Of a DNA stretch of 64,000 nt, positions 34,552 to 44,699 are shown in pieces. Made by a program: the position numbers and the translations under genes. This DNA is from Turritopsis dohrnii. Its lineage: Eukaryota > Cnidaria > Hydrozoa > Anthoathecata > Oceaniidae. The stretch's first letter is position 1; each line of letters begins with the position of its first letter. The notes below the pieces were generated by a model. The model ran no database searches. It was given only the letters and a program-made list of their open reading frames with translations, and had not been told where the DNA came from. The stretch covers positions 496,001 to 560,000 of the forward strand of contig BQMF02000045.1 of NCBI GenBank assembly GCA_027922465.2. The letters are read 5' to 3'.

Positions 34552-36616
34552 ATTAGTTAATTTGGCAAATGCTCGGTGCATGTAATACTTCTTGCAAGAA
34601 TTGACGAGTTTCTTGTGATCTTGGATTGATCGAAAGTTAGGTGGGAGGTCATTGAATGTCCGGCCGATAGTATACTGGAATGAGTTGGTGATGTTGCATG
34701 GTTTGATTTTGTGTCGTGTCTCCATTGGTGTTCTTAGTGACTTTGGTCGATCCATAAAAGTACATTTTAAATTTTCTGTCCAGGTATCATTGTAAAGGGA
34801 CTTGTGGGCTGTCTTAGATGTTGCCAAGTCAATTCTTTCACGAATTGGTAGCCATTTTAGGTTAATTGTTTCTGCAAAGCCACCGAATCTGCTATAGGTG
34901 TAACCAGCGAGTGAGTTTTGGAGTTTCTGCATTCTGTTTATGAGGTAACAGGGTGCTTCTGCAAAAATTACATTGCAATAGTCCATTTTTGATAATATCA
35001 GCATTTCAGCTAATTGTTTACGTAAATGAAATGGAGTAAGTTTTTTAATTTTGCTGAGGGATCGAAAGGCGGAATAGGCTGATTTGAGTGTTGTATTGAT
35101 GTGGTCGTCTCATGTAAGCTTTTGGTTGAAAGTCACTCCTAATATTTTTGACTTGCTGATGCGTTCGAGTTTAATGTCATTTAGATTGATCTCGTATGTG
35201 TTGGCATCATTGAGGTGGTGTTTTGCCAACATATTGGGTGTAGCGAACAACATAGTTTTTGTTTTTGATTGGTTAAACGCCAGATTATTTGATTTGGACC
35301 AATTTGATAGTGTTTGTAGGTCTTGCTCTAAGCTTTTTGCGAGTGATAACAACTGGTTAGATTTTGCGTGTCCATATATGTTCGTGTCATCAGCGTATTG
35401 AAGACAAGAGTTGGTAAGTTCGGCTGACATATCTGTTACATATAAGTTGAATAAAACAGGTCCAAGGATGCTGCCCTGGGGTACTCCGTAAGAAATATTA
35501 TTCATTGAAGATGATTGATCATCGATTTGGACATATTGCTTGCGATCAATTAAGTAGTCATGTATAAGGTGTATGGTGCTTGATGAAAAGTTGAAAGTTT
35601 GTAGTTTTTTAAGGAGGATATGGTTGACGGTGTCAAATGCTTTGCTGTAATCAGCTAAAATAGATAAGGTTACTTCTCCATTTTTCATTGCTTTATTGAT
35701 ATCGTCTTTCATTTTCAACAGAAGCGACAATGTTGAATGTCCCTGACGAAAGCCACATTGCGTCGACTTATAGAGTTTTTTCTTCTCAATGTATTGAACG
35801 AGTTGCTGTAAAATTAATCTCTCGTATACCTTTGATAACGCTGGTAGGATTGAGATTGGTCTAAAATCAATGGCGGTTTTCGGATTCTCTATCTTTGAAA
35901 TAGGGGAGATACGACTAATCTTCCATGCTTCGGGAAAAGTAGATTTTGCGATACAGTTGTTGATGATTGATGTGAGTGGCGAGACAACGAAATCAATCGC
36001 AGGTTTAATATATCTTACAGGTATTTGGTCATGTCCTGTCGAACAATCATCGCGCAGTTGTTGAATTGCTTTTTTGACGTCTGTAGTGGATACGGGTTGC
36101 AGGTAAAAAGCTTCTGAAGAATCAGGGAGATTTTGTATGAAGTTTCTTGCAGTGTTTTTGACGGTTGATATTCGTTCTGCGAGAGTCGTATAGTGAGTAT
36201 TAAGTTCGTCAGGATCAACGTTGACACGATTTGGATTGGGTGTCAAGATCTTTTTGATGGTTTTCCAAACTTTTGGGGGTTTTGAGGAGAGAGCTGTGTA
36301 ATAAAAGTTTCTCTTTGTTGACTTAATAGTTTTCTTTAGTGAATTTCTGATCTCTTTGTATCTGCCCCAATCTTGTATGTTTTGTGTCTGATGTGATTGA
36401 AATCTGAGATGGTTTCGCTGTTTCTGCAGAGTGACAATTTTTGGGTCTTTCATCCATGGGACCGGTGGTCTCGTGATTTTTTGGCGGACCAAGGGTGCAT
36501 GCTTATCGATACAATCAGTGTTTAACTTATTTAGAATATCTACTTGGTCATTGGGATCATCAAATGCGTAGATAAGATTTAAGGGTAACTGCGAGAAATC
36601 TTCCAGAAATCTTCCA
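34382..36616 (-). mobile_element. 5'-truncated L2/CR1-like LINE inside a Helitron
   Basis: Minus-strand LINE of about 2.2 kb. The 3' end is a TTATTATT-type tail (plus-strand AATAATAATAAT, 34382-34410). A 39-base plus-strand T run (about 34510-34548) lies between tail and stop codon. The 5' end is cut within the EN-RT linker, which is common for LINEs. The boundaries are set by comparison with the uninterrupted Helitron copy. No clear target-site duplication is visible. Confidence 0.82.
34546..36616 (-). pseudogene. LINE reverse transcriptase, truncated, with one nonsense codon
   Basis: One frame runs from the truncation (FDDPNDQVDIL...DKHAPLV linker) through the RT blocks to the C-terminal domain. 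RT blocks include FRPISILPALSKVYERL, CGFRQGHSTL, LADYSKAFDTVNH, YGVPQGSILGPVLFNLYVTDM and YADDTNIY, and the tail ends TFNDLPPNFRS. It is interrupted only at 35110-35112, where TGA replaces what should be TGG (QKLT-stop-DDH; the family reads LTWDDH). Frames on both sides are the same, so this is a point mutation. The catalytic Asp residues are intact. The YADD box and the sequence differ clearly from the LINE at 7592-11058, so it is a different lineage. Confidence 0.88.
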
Positions 36617-36932
36617 GACGTTTAGGGAAAATTATCTGGATAACCAATACGGATAACTGACGTTTTTTGGGGTCCGCGATACAGGCAATGGGGTGACAAA
36701 AAATTTGGGTCTAATTTTTTTGGGGGACGGGTCTGTGACGTCATCGAAATCTTTGAACGATGATATCTCCGTAACGGTTGATCGTAGCTGAACGATCCCA
36801 TACATTTCTTTGATCTGTTTTTCGAGCTCTACAACATGGGAACATTTTCGGTTGCCAATTCCTTAATTTTATTTTTCGTGAAGTCAACCCAGGCTGAACA
36901 TGGGCGGCGAGCGACGCCGCCTTGGCGGCTAG

Positions 36933-37389
36933 TCTATATATTAATAGCCGATTCTCTGTCTGTCACGCAAAATGGTAGAGGTGAACTGCGAAAGAAATCG
37001 GGGAGTCAGCAATGTAAGATCACACATAAATTATTTCTCTTTTTGTGCGCGACGTCAGTGTGAAATCATTGTATTGAGACCCTAATCGAATGCGACGTTT
37101 AGGGAAAATTATCTCGGTAACCAATAGGTATAACTGACGTTTTCTGTGGTCCGTGGTACAGGCGATGGGTTGACGAAAAATTTAAGCCAAATTTTTTTTG
37201 GGACGGGGTGTGTGACGTTATCAAAATCTTTGATCGACGATATCTCTGTAACGGTTTGTCGTAGCGGAACGATCCCATACATTTTCTTGATCAGTTTTTT
37301 TGAGCTCTACAACATGGGTACACTTATTACTGCCAATTCCTTAATTTTATTTTTGGTGAACTCAACGCAAGCTGAACATGGGCGGCGAT
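36933..37389 (+). mobile_element. Short Helitron (array unit 3), 3'-truncated
   Basis: Starts TCTATATATTAATAGCC immediately after the CTAG of unit 2. It closely follows the interior of unit 2 and stops within the terminal hairpin at GGGCGGCGA (about 37389), lacking the second hairpin arm and CTAG. Its microsatellite near the 5' end is reduced to CTGTCTGT. Confidence 0.82.
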
Positions 37390-37908
37390 TCTCTCTCCAC
37401 AACATTGGAAATAAATTCTTAAAATGTAGCTGTAATTCACGAATATTTTGATATTCAAACTATAATCCTGGCTATTTACAAATCCTGCACAGTTTTTTGA
37501 TTTATGAAACGGCTTGTACCTAAGCAACTTTTTTCATTTCTAGACAAAAGTCAGAAGTATCAAGCACAAAATACAAATTCCACAGCCCCATATTGTTTTC
37601 TACACGCGTTCCATTCAGAAATTGACGGTAACCGATTTCAAATTGTCAAATCTCGGAGGACGATTTTAAACGCAGAGAGTATAGCTACCGTGAAGAAGAA
37701 GGATATTCACAATATTTACAAGTTTGGTGTCAAAGACGATCTTAATCTTCTAATGGACTCGAATTAGGAAGAAGATGAAAACGTAGAAATAGACTAACTT
37801 ATCTTCAAATGTTATATTTGTAAAGTCTTCTGTTATGTACATATCATTTTTAAGTAAATGTTGAAAGTTAATGGAGGAAATACCGTATTCAATTCTCATC
37901 CTATCAGG
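37390..37908. other. No supported gene
   Basis: An 87-codon plus-strand ORF (37504-37767) has a protein-like composition but no family I recognise. Otherwise AT-rich. Confidence 0.35.
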
Positions 37909-37910
37909 TA

Positions 37911-38318
37911 CAGTATACTCTCGATAAGTGGTACACCGGATAAGTAGGCGCAAAAACTCCGCATAAGTAGGACATTCAATGCAGCGACTCGAGAATTGGT
38001 GGTCAAGGCTTCTAGGTTAGTGGAAACCGAAGTTCAAGCTACCTCAAGACAAACGACGTTGACAGATTTTTTCATTATGTTGATTTTGTTGTACTTGGAT
38101 ATTCAAGATTTAAAGTGATATAAATACATTGCATGCTACTTCTAGTGGTTTGTTTCTTATATTGTAATGACCATGACCTAAAACCTTTCATAACTGGGAC
38201 AAATCAGCCCTTTTTTGCAAATGTCCTACTTACGGGGACATTCAGATAAGTAGGACGCCCGCTAAGTAGTACGCTTTTTTTCGGTCCCTTGAGCGCCTCA
38301 CTTACCGAGAGTATACTG
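37911..38318. mobile_element. 408-bp pogo/Tigger-like MITE with TA target site
   Basis: TA (37909-37910) precedes CAGTATACTCTCGATAAGTG, and the inverted end CACTTACCGAGAGTATACTG finishes at 38318 before TA. CAGT...CTCTCG(A/G)TAAGT ends with TA duplication are the pattern of pogo/Tigger-type Tc1/mariner relatives. ATAAGTAGGAC motifs repeat just inside both ends. There is no transposase frame, so it is non-autonomous. Confidence 0.85.
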
Positions 38319-38320
38319 TA

Positions 38321-40607
38321 TGCCGATCTATTTATTTTCAATAATTAAAATACATGATTACTTTAATCAGAGCAATTAACAAAAACTTGTGTCAGGCAAA
38401 CAGCTGCGAAGACGTATATTTTTAATTAAGTTTTAAGTTTTTTTTAAAAAAAACGATGTGTTTACATGTTTTTCAAAGGAGAAAATAAAGAGAAAACAGA
38501 AGAGGAAAACGAAGAATTTTTGAAGAATGGAAAAGTTTGTATTCTGCAGGATCTTTCATTCGATGATGCTTTAGGAGTGCATTAAAAGTATCCATTTATC
38601 CATTTTTAAAAGCCAAGACTTCACTCAGGTGACTTCTTCTTTTCCTTTCGTTCATTCTGTTCTTTTCTTCAACAATGTGTGATGCTGCTACAGCTGGTGT
38701 AGCTACTGACGTGCGTTTGTATGTTCATTGATAGAGAAGTTTGTTTTTCTATCAAGTAAGTTTAAACTGAGCATGTATAAAAGTTGCTTTACCTGGCTTT
38801 TGGACTAATTTATCAACAGATATACATAGGGAGAAATTAAAATATCCAGCCTAACCTGCTCATAACAAATCTTTTAACACTAGCTACTTCATTACTGTTA
38901 TTAAAAGCTTTGACGATGTTTTTTAACGAATCCATATATTGAACTGGCTGTTTAGGGAGATTTTTGTGTGTAAATTTTCTTCTAGTTCAATTATTCAAAG
39001 GTATTTCTGCATCCAAAATGATATTTCAAGGGATGAAAACTCACAACTTTGTTTTCAAACGTCTTTTTATAGTTTTTTATTTTGCTTCTTGGGGAGATGA
39101 TTCGATTTAAAAATCTTCAAATTCTGCAACACTTATGAGGTAATAAGATGGTAGTGCAGTGTTTTTCAAGTGCTTAGACCTCTGTATATACTTCAAACCC
39201 TAAAACATCTTTTTTCTATTAATCACTTAGAAAGGAAGCCTTAGGAAGCGAATTACAAAAATGAAATATTAGTCATGTCTTAAGTTTTAACGATGAGAAG
39301 TGATACCTACTATAACATCATAAAAATTTTCATTGCATGATTTAAATATAAGATGGTAAAAATGAATATTTCTCTGAAATAATAATGAAATACTGAAAAT
39401 CTGTGAAACCTTTTTGAGCACGAATCAAAAAGCAGTTTGGTCAGTAGCACTATCAATTGAAAACCGTATTTAGCCAACTAGCTTTTGTTTTTACCGTGGA
39501 TAAGATAACATCGTACGAAAATTAATGGTTGTAGACACAGGCTACCATACCAATAGGTATCTGCAGCAATCCCATTTTCTTTTTTGGCAATTTGTTATAT
39601 TCTCTTTTTTTTGAATTTTTATGGAAACCTTGAAAACTCTTGTTGGAACGTTATAAAGTAGAGTTATCACAATGATGTCGTGATGTCGAGTTACTACCTT
39701 TCGATATAAGTTCGAGTTGGCAACTCAAAAATTTATTTATCGCTTCTACAATTTGAGTTACTCAAAATTACTTTTTTCAAATATAAATCGAGTTGCTTTT
39801 GAAGAGTTACTAAAATTTTAAATTATTTTCGGATAGCAAAAATAGTTGTGTTTCAAAATAATCATGTCAAGTCTTCTTCGAAATCATTATACCAAATTTG
39901 GACTAAAATTTCGAAAATCATTCAATTCTAATGAAAACTTGCACGTGAAACAATTTGGTAGTGCTAATTTTGAATTGATGGTACCCATCAATGTAGCTGC
40001 TCTCCGTATTTTGACATGTGGCGCTTTTTCCTTCATTAACTAATCTTATAAATACCGATAACGCAAATATTTTCTGAATCTCGTTTTCTTTCAATCCAGA
40101 AAAGGCAGTTTGTAATTTTTTACCAATCCTTCATTGTAAAAGCAACATATTTTTATATGAAAATGTTTTCAACTCTAGATTATAAATCTTACGTGCGAAA
40201 CACCAGTCTTAACACCTAGAAAAAAAAAATTATTTCTCACTTCGGCAGCTTTTTATATTTGGATTTCTCAGATATCACCATTAAGCAAAAGTAGAATCAA
40301 TCGAAACAACTATACGAAATTTAAAAATAATATTTACATCAATTCAAAGTCTGTGTCAATTTCGTTAGAAACGAAAAGTTGGTTTTCATAATAATCAACA
40401 ATGATCAATATTAGTCAGTTGTTAAAAATAGCAAACCATTAAAATAGATTGATGTAAACAGCATCGCTACTTAAAAATGCACGAAATCAGAAAGCGTTAA
40501 AAAAGAAGTGTTGATGTGTTTTGTCATAGATACACGAAATCCGTATTTCTATGGCATTATTAACATGTTAAAATGTGTTATCAACACTTGCGTTATTGGT
40601 TTTTTTT
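38321..40607. other. 2.3-kb stretch without a supported gene
   Basis: I searched this stretch for the missing GxGxxG exon of the downstream amine oxidase and did not find it. Around 39660-39810 GAGTTACT/GAGTTGC motifs recur loosely. Otherwise AT-rich with ORFs below 66 codons. Confidence 0.45.
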
Positions 40608-40985
40608 GTTACCTTTTGTTAAGCCGGTTTTCCACTAGACGAAAAGTTCGCGCGAACGTTACGCTTTTCACCGCTAAATTTTTGTAAAGAACCGCTTCTT
40701 ATTTTCCACATGGAAATCCAAAACGCGCGGAAAATCAAATGTAAACAAATAACCATGCATGTAGACATAGCAAGAAACTTACAAATACCAATTTGTTGCA
40801 TCTGTTACTTTTAACACGTCGAAGAAGAGTTAAGAAATATGAGAAGTCATTTTGGATTCGTAAAATTTATATGGGTAAGCAGAAAAAAGGCCAATACCGT
40901 CTTCTAGTGAAGGACCTACAACTTTTTGACAAGTGATACCTTTTTCGTTACCTTTTGTTAAGCCGGTTTTCCACTAGACGAAAAG
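40608..40985 (+). repeat. 39-bp direct repeat flanking 300 bp
   Basis: GTTACCTTTTGTTAAGCCGG and the following TTTTCCACTAGACGAAAAG occur at 40608-40646 and again at 40947-40985. The enclosed sequence is GC-richer near its start (CGCGCGAACG). It could be a long target duplication, the ends of a decayed element, or a local copy. Confidence 0.6.
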
Positions 40986-41130
40986 TCTAGTGAATTGAAG
41001 TCTAGTGAAAAGAATTGAACATGTTCAACTTATCATTTTTCAATGTCATTGAAAATTAGAGTGTAAAAAATGACATTTTTTTCTGAATACACTGTCATTT
41101 TTCAATGATCATTGAAATAGTGTATTTCAG

Positions 41131-41466
41131 CCTTTAGCAATATCTGTTGTTTGATAAGCTCACACACAACGAACCTTGACGTTGCAACTGTTGTTGATTT
41201 TAGAAATGCCGAAACTGGCTTAAAGTATTCAGACGCGAAAGTGAAAGCTGTTGCAAGTCTTTTTAACAAAAAAGTAATAAATGTCAGTCAGTTGATGAAA
41301 AAGAGAATCGAGGATGGCCGCTATGATATCAGCGTAGAAACAGCATTACGCTGGGCTGGTTGGCGTAATAAAAGAAGGATTAATCAAGCTATTGAATATT
41401 TTGTATTTAACTTTAATTCTGGTGTCGATCCTGCACGATTCACAGCTTCTTACTTCATAAATCAAA
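41131..41466 (+). CDS. Amine oxidase internal exon a
   Basis: Follows the acceptor TGTATTTCAG and ends before the donor GTATGA. It encodes a helical substrate-domain segment, including MKKRIEDGRYDISVETALRW and a region rich in aromatic residues. Reading through the donor stays open for 79 more codons, but those residues are Lys/Phe-rich and do not match the family; splicing restores the alignment. Confidence 0.72.
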
Positions 41467-43324
41467 GTATGAAACAAAAGGGGAAATACTTTTTTTCAAA
41501 TATTCAACGACTTTTCGATTTTTTCTGGTTTCTCTTTGATGTCAACTGTGATGCGCTTTTTGCTATGGTCGGTGAATCGAATACTTATTTAAAAACAATT
41601 GCAAAAAAAAAACAAAAAATCTTTATTCATAGTGTCAGGCGCATGATAAAATCTAAAGCTTTATTGAAAGACTTAATCTGCCATAATTTTACAAAACCTT
41701 CATGATTTAAAACAATTTGTGTTAACCGCCAGCTTTAGATATCCTTTAATCTGAAAGTGCCTCATTAGTGCAGTGGTACTTATGCAAAATCTAGGATGGT
41801 TCTACACTCAAATCTTAAGGCTTTGTTATGCAATGTTCTGTTTGCATAATTTTGATGTTTTCCCATAATTATAATGTAGATTATGTATCGTCAGTACTTT
41901 GCATTTTAATCACCTGGAGAATTGATACGAAAGAAATTTAGACTCAACAGCGCCCCAATTCATTAACACTATGAAAAATAAAAGCATTAACATGTTATTC
42001 CAAAGGTAGGATATAAACAATGCAGCGCATCACAGATAGCACAATAGAAGAATTTGAGTTCCCTTTACTTGCTTTATATCTACATGGTATAGGCACAATT
42101 CTCATCATTCGGACAGCGTAATAGTTTACCCTCTGGAATAAATTAGCTTTTTTCATTAATATTTAGGTGAAATCGGGTTTACAAAAGACTATATTGTGAG
42201 GGATAAACGTGGGTATTCCTATGTGTTAGATGCTGTTTCCAAACCATTTAAAGGAAAGATTTACCTGAACACTGAAGTAAAAAGTATCAAACGTCTTCCG
42301 GAGAATACATATGAGGTGACAGTCAATAATGGGATGAAATTCACTGCAAAACATGTCCTGGTAACGTTCAGCAGTGGTGTCTTGCTAAGTGAATATGTAA
42401 AGTTTGTGCCGCGTTTGCCTGCCTGGAAAATAGAAGCCTTAAGTATGGCTCCCTTAGGGGATTACTGCAAAATATTTGTACAGTTTCCAACGAAATTCTG
42501 GGATGACACAGGGTATATTATGTTAGCTACCAAAATACGTGGACAGTACATGCACTGGCAAAACTTAGAGAATTTGTTTCCGAATAAGAACCTTTTGTTG
42601 GCCACACTTACTGGTGAAAAATGCCAAGAAAGTCGCTTACAGTCCGACAAAGAGATAAAAGATGAAATGTTCACTGTTCTAAAAAAAATCTATCCAAACG
42701 CAACGGAACCGTCAGGTAATTACATATGTTTCTCTTAAGCTGTTATGCACATTATTAGAGCAACAGTGACATTCAGTGCGACTGCATTCGTCTTTTGTTA
42801 TATGCTTTCACCAACGTTTTACTTATAGCCTAGGTAGACCTGAGACCTACTTTTTTCTTGCCCATTATGAGAGGTAGTGGGCAGTTGTACTGCTTTTATT
42901 TCAGAAGTCTTTTTGATTCACATACTTTACACAAATTGTTTACACTGTTATTGCAATTAGCTAATTATTGAAAATGTATTATTGCAAATAATATAATTAT
43001 AATTATTGAAAATGTGAAATTATACTGTTTCAGCTTTAATTCGTTATCTTTTTGAAACTGATCCGCATTTCCTTGGTTCATTTTCTTACCAAGTACCTGG
43101 TGTGACAGATGACGATCGTGTAGCACTGTCTCATCCTGTGAGCCAATCATTATGGTTTGCTGGTGGATACGCAAATGGCTGGGATTTCGGTACTGTGCAG
43201 TTCGCTTTTACAAGCGGAGAAAAAACCGCAAAACGTTTAATTGGCTGTCTCCAAAATAATGTTTGTCCTGATGAAGAGCCAAAGAGAAAATGTGGAAAAC
43301 ATTCCGGATCCAATCCAAATACAG
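41131..43324 (+). CDS. Flavin amine oxidase, polyamine-oxidase type (partial gene, 3 exons)
   Basis: Exons 41131-41466, 42167-42715 and 43034-43324 join through GT...AG introns, all phase 1, in one frame. The product matches the substrate-binding and C-terminal parts of polyamine oxidases, FAD enzymes that oxidise spermine or spermidine and release peroxide. Landmarks are DISVETALRWAGW, YIVRDKRGYSYVL (PAO 'f.a.qrGYe.vv'), VTFSSGVLLS, and LGDYCKIFVQFPTKFW with the Lys that in PAOs bridges to flavin N5. Further along are DPHFLGSFSYQVPG and LWFAGGYANGW where the family has 'FAGEhT'. The FAD-binding N-terminus is not found upstream. The gene may continue to a short last exon (44643-44699) or stop by read-through at 43366. 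Substrate and activity are unproven. Confidence 0.8.
42167..42715 (+). CDS. Amine oxidase internal exon b
   Basis: Follows ATTTAG and ends CCGTCAG before GTAATT. It encodes about 183 residues: the RGYSYVL block, the second FAD-contact strand (AKHVLVTFSSGVLL), the active-site Lys region and the WQNLENLFPNKNLLLATLTG segment. This is the best conserved part of the gene. Confidence 0.85.
43034..43324 (+). CDS. Amine oxidase internal exon c
   Basis: Follows CTGTTTCAG and ends AATACAG before GTAAAT. It encodes the C-terminal FAD-contact region with FAGGYANGWDFGTVQFAFTSG, where the usual Glu-His of 'GEHT' is replaced by Gly-Tyr, followed by a Cys/Lys-rich tail. Confidence 0.82.
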
Positions 43325-44642
43325 GTAAATCTCCACTTAATTCAGGTGTAATGGTAATAGTCCTTTAGTTAATGTGGACGCAGCTAAACTAACAAGATCA
43401 TATAGATTTTTGCTGATCTTCTGTTTAAAAACCAAGTGAATCTCAACTCTTCTCTCCTTTCGTAACATATTCACTCCAATTGGCGAACCTCGCTCTATCT
43501 GCCCCTACACATTAAAATACCGGGTTGCCGTCCGGCGGGGTCAGTCTTTCTCAACGGAGGGAAAAGCTTCTTCAGTTTTGGTAGACAACCTTCCTAGACA
43601 TGGTAGTGTCTCGATAAAAACACCTGATTTGCAAGCCATAATTGTCTTTAAGGGCAGGTAGAGATACAATCCGATCTAATACCCCTACTTCGTCTATTAG
43701 TGTAGATGTACTGCTTGCAATGTTACATCTACTTTAAGATTAGGAACACCAGTTTCCTTATCTTATAGCTCTCTGCTTATTAGTGGATTCGGCGTTGCAG
43801 GAAGCAACCAATTTAAAAAAATAAAAATCTGTACTAGCCCCTCAAATATGTGGAAATTTGCTGTAATAGCCCCGCTAATAGGCCACTGCAAGGTGTTTCG
43901 TAGAATTAACCTTTAGATTTGTTGTAGGTGTATGTTTAAAGTAGAAAACCCTGGTGACCTCATTAACGAGTAAGATGAAGACGAGGAAACAGTAAACATT
44001 TTTATATGCGACCATCTTTCTTTCTTACGAAAAAGCTCAAAATCTGTATGCTCTACTAAAACCTCATTAACGCCAACCATGGAATAAGCCCAAAACCCAA
44101 CTGAATTGCCTCATTCTTTCAAATAGGCAATTGTAACGGAGAAGTGGAGATTTAACGTTATTCCGGGGTTATTTTAACGATTATGTTTCGTCAATTTATC
44201 CAGCATGTTAATTAACCGACTGTATTAGTTTCATTTCATTAATTTATTCGAAATTTGGGGGACGATGGGAAATTACATGATTTTAAGATAACTTTCATCA
44301 AAGTTAAATTGCTGTTTAGGTATGTCTGCAAGAGAATATCATGTAAGTTTTCCTTAATTTTTTTGAGCATGTCTTGCGTTTTTGATATCATAATAACGCA
44401 GTTAATATAGCGTTTAACGATATACATTCATGACTGATCGCTTCATATGTATTCAATTGGCTGTTCCCTTAATTCAGTTCTCACCATAACATGTCATACA
44501 AATACCATCAATCACGACCACAATCACTAGCTTTTTAATTTACATAAGCTTTATCACCTTATACAGTTAACCCCATAAATGGAGATGACTGCTTTTCAAG
44601 TGTTCTTGCTGATCTTGTTTCGAAATTAATTTACTTCTTTAG

Positions 44643-44699
44643 TATGTCAAGGATTTTTCACGGAGTGTACTCAGCTTCTTACAACAGTTTCAAAATAGA
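44643..44699 (+). CDS. Possible last exon of the amine oxidase gene
   Basis: A pyrimidine-rich acceptor (TTACTTCTTTAG) and the correct phase would add about 18 residues (VCQGFFTECTQ...) and then TAG. The tail matches nothing I know, and the intron would be 1.3 kb. The alternative is read-through of exon c to the stop at 43366-43368. Confidence 0.25.

Larger units (their letters stand above)
34202..36932 (+). mobile_element. Short Helitron (array unit 2), split by a LINE
   Basis: Starts TCTATATTTTAATAGCCGAT right after the previous CTAG. Its 5' segment runs to 34381 and its 3' segment from 36617 to CTAG at 36929-36932, with a perfect 7-bp GC hairpin at 36903-36921. Removal of 34382-36616 leaves GAATG joined to GACGTTTAGGG, one base short of the uninterrupted GAATGCGACGTTTAGGG at 37088-37104 in unit 3. 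The internal sequence differs from the 15783 copies, so there are at least two subfamilies with the same ends. Confidence 0.85.

Noticed and set aside
35084..35401. 105-codon plus-strand ORF
   Set aside because: It is the antisense shadow of the LINE reverse transcriptase.
41467..41705. Continuation of the amine-oxidase frame past 41466
   Set aside because: The residues become Lys/Phe-rich and leave the family pattern, while splicing at GTATGA to 42167 restores it in the right phase.
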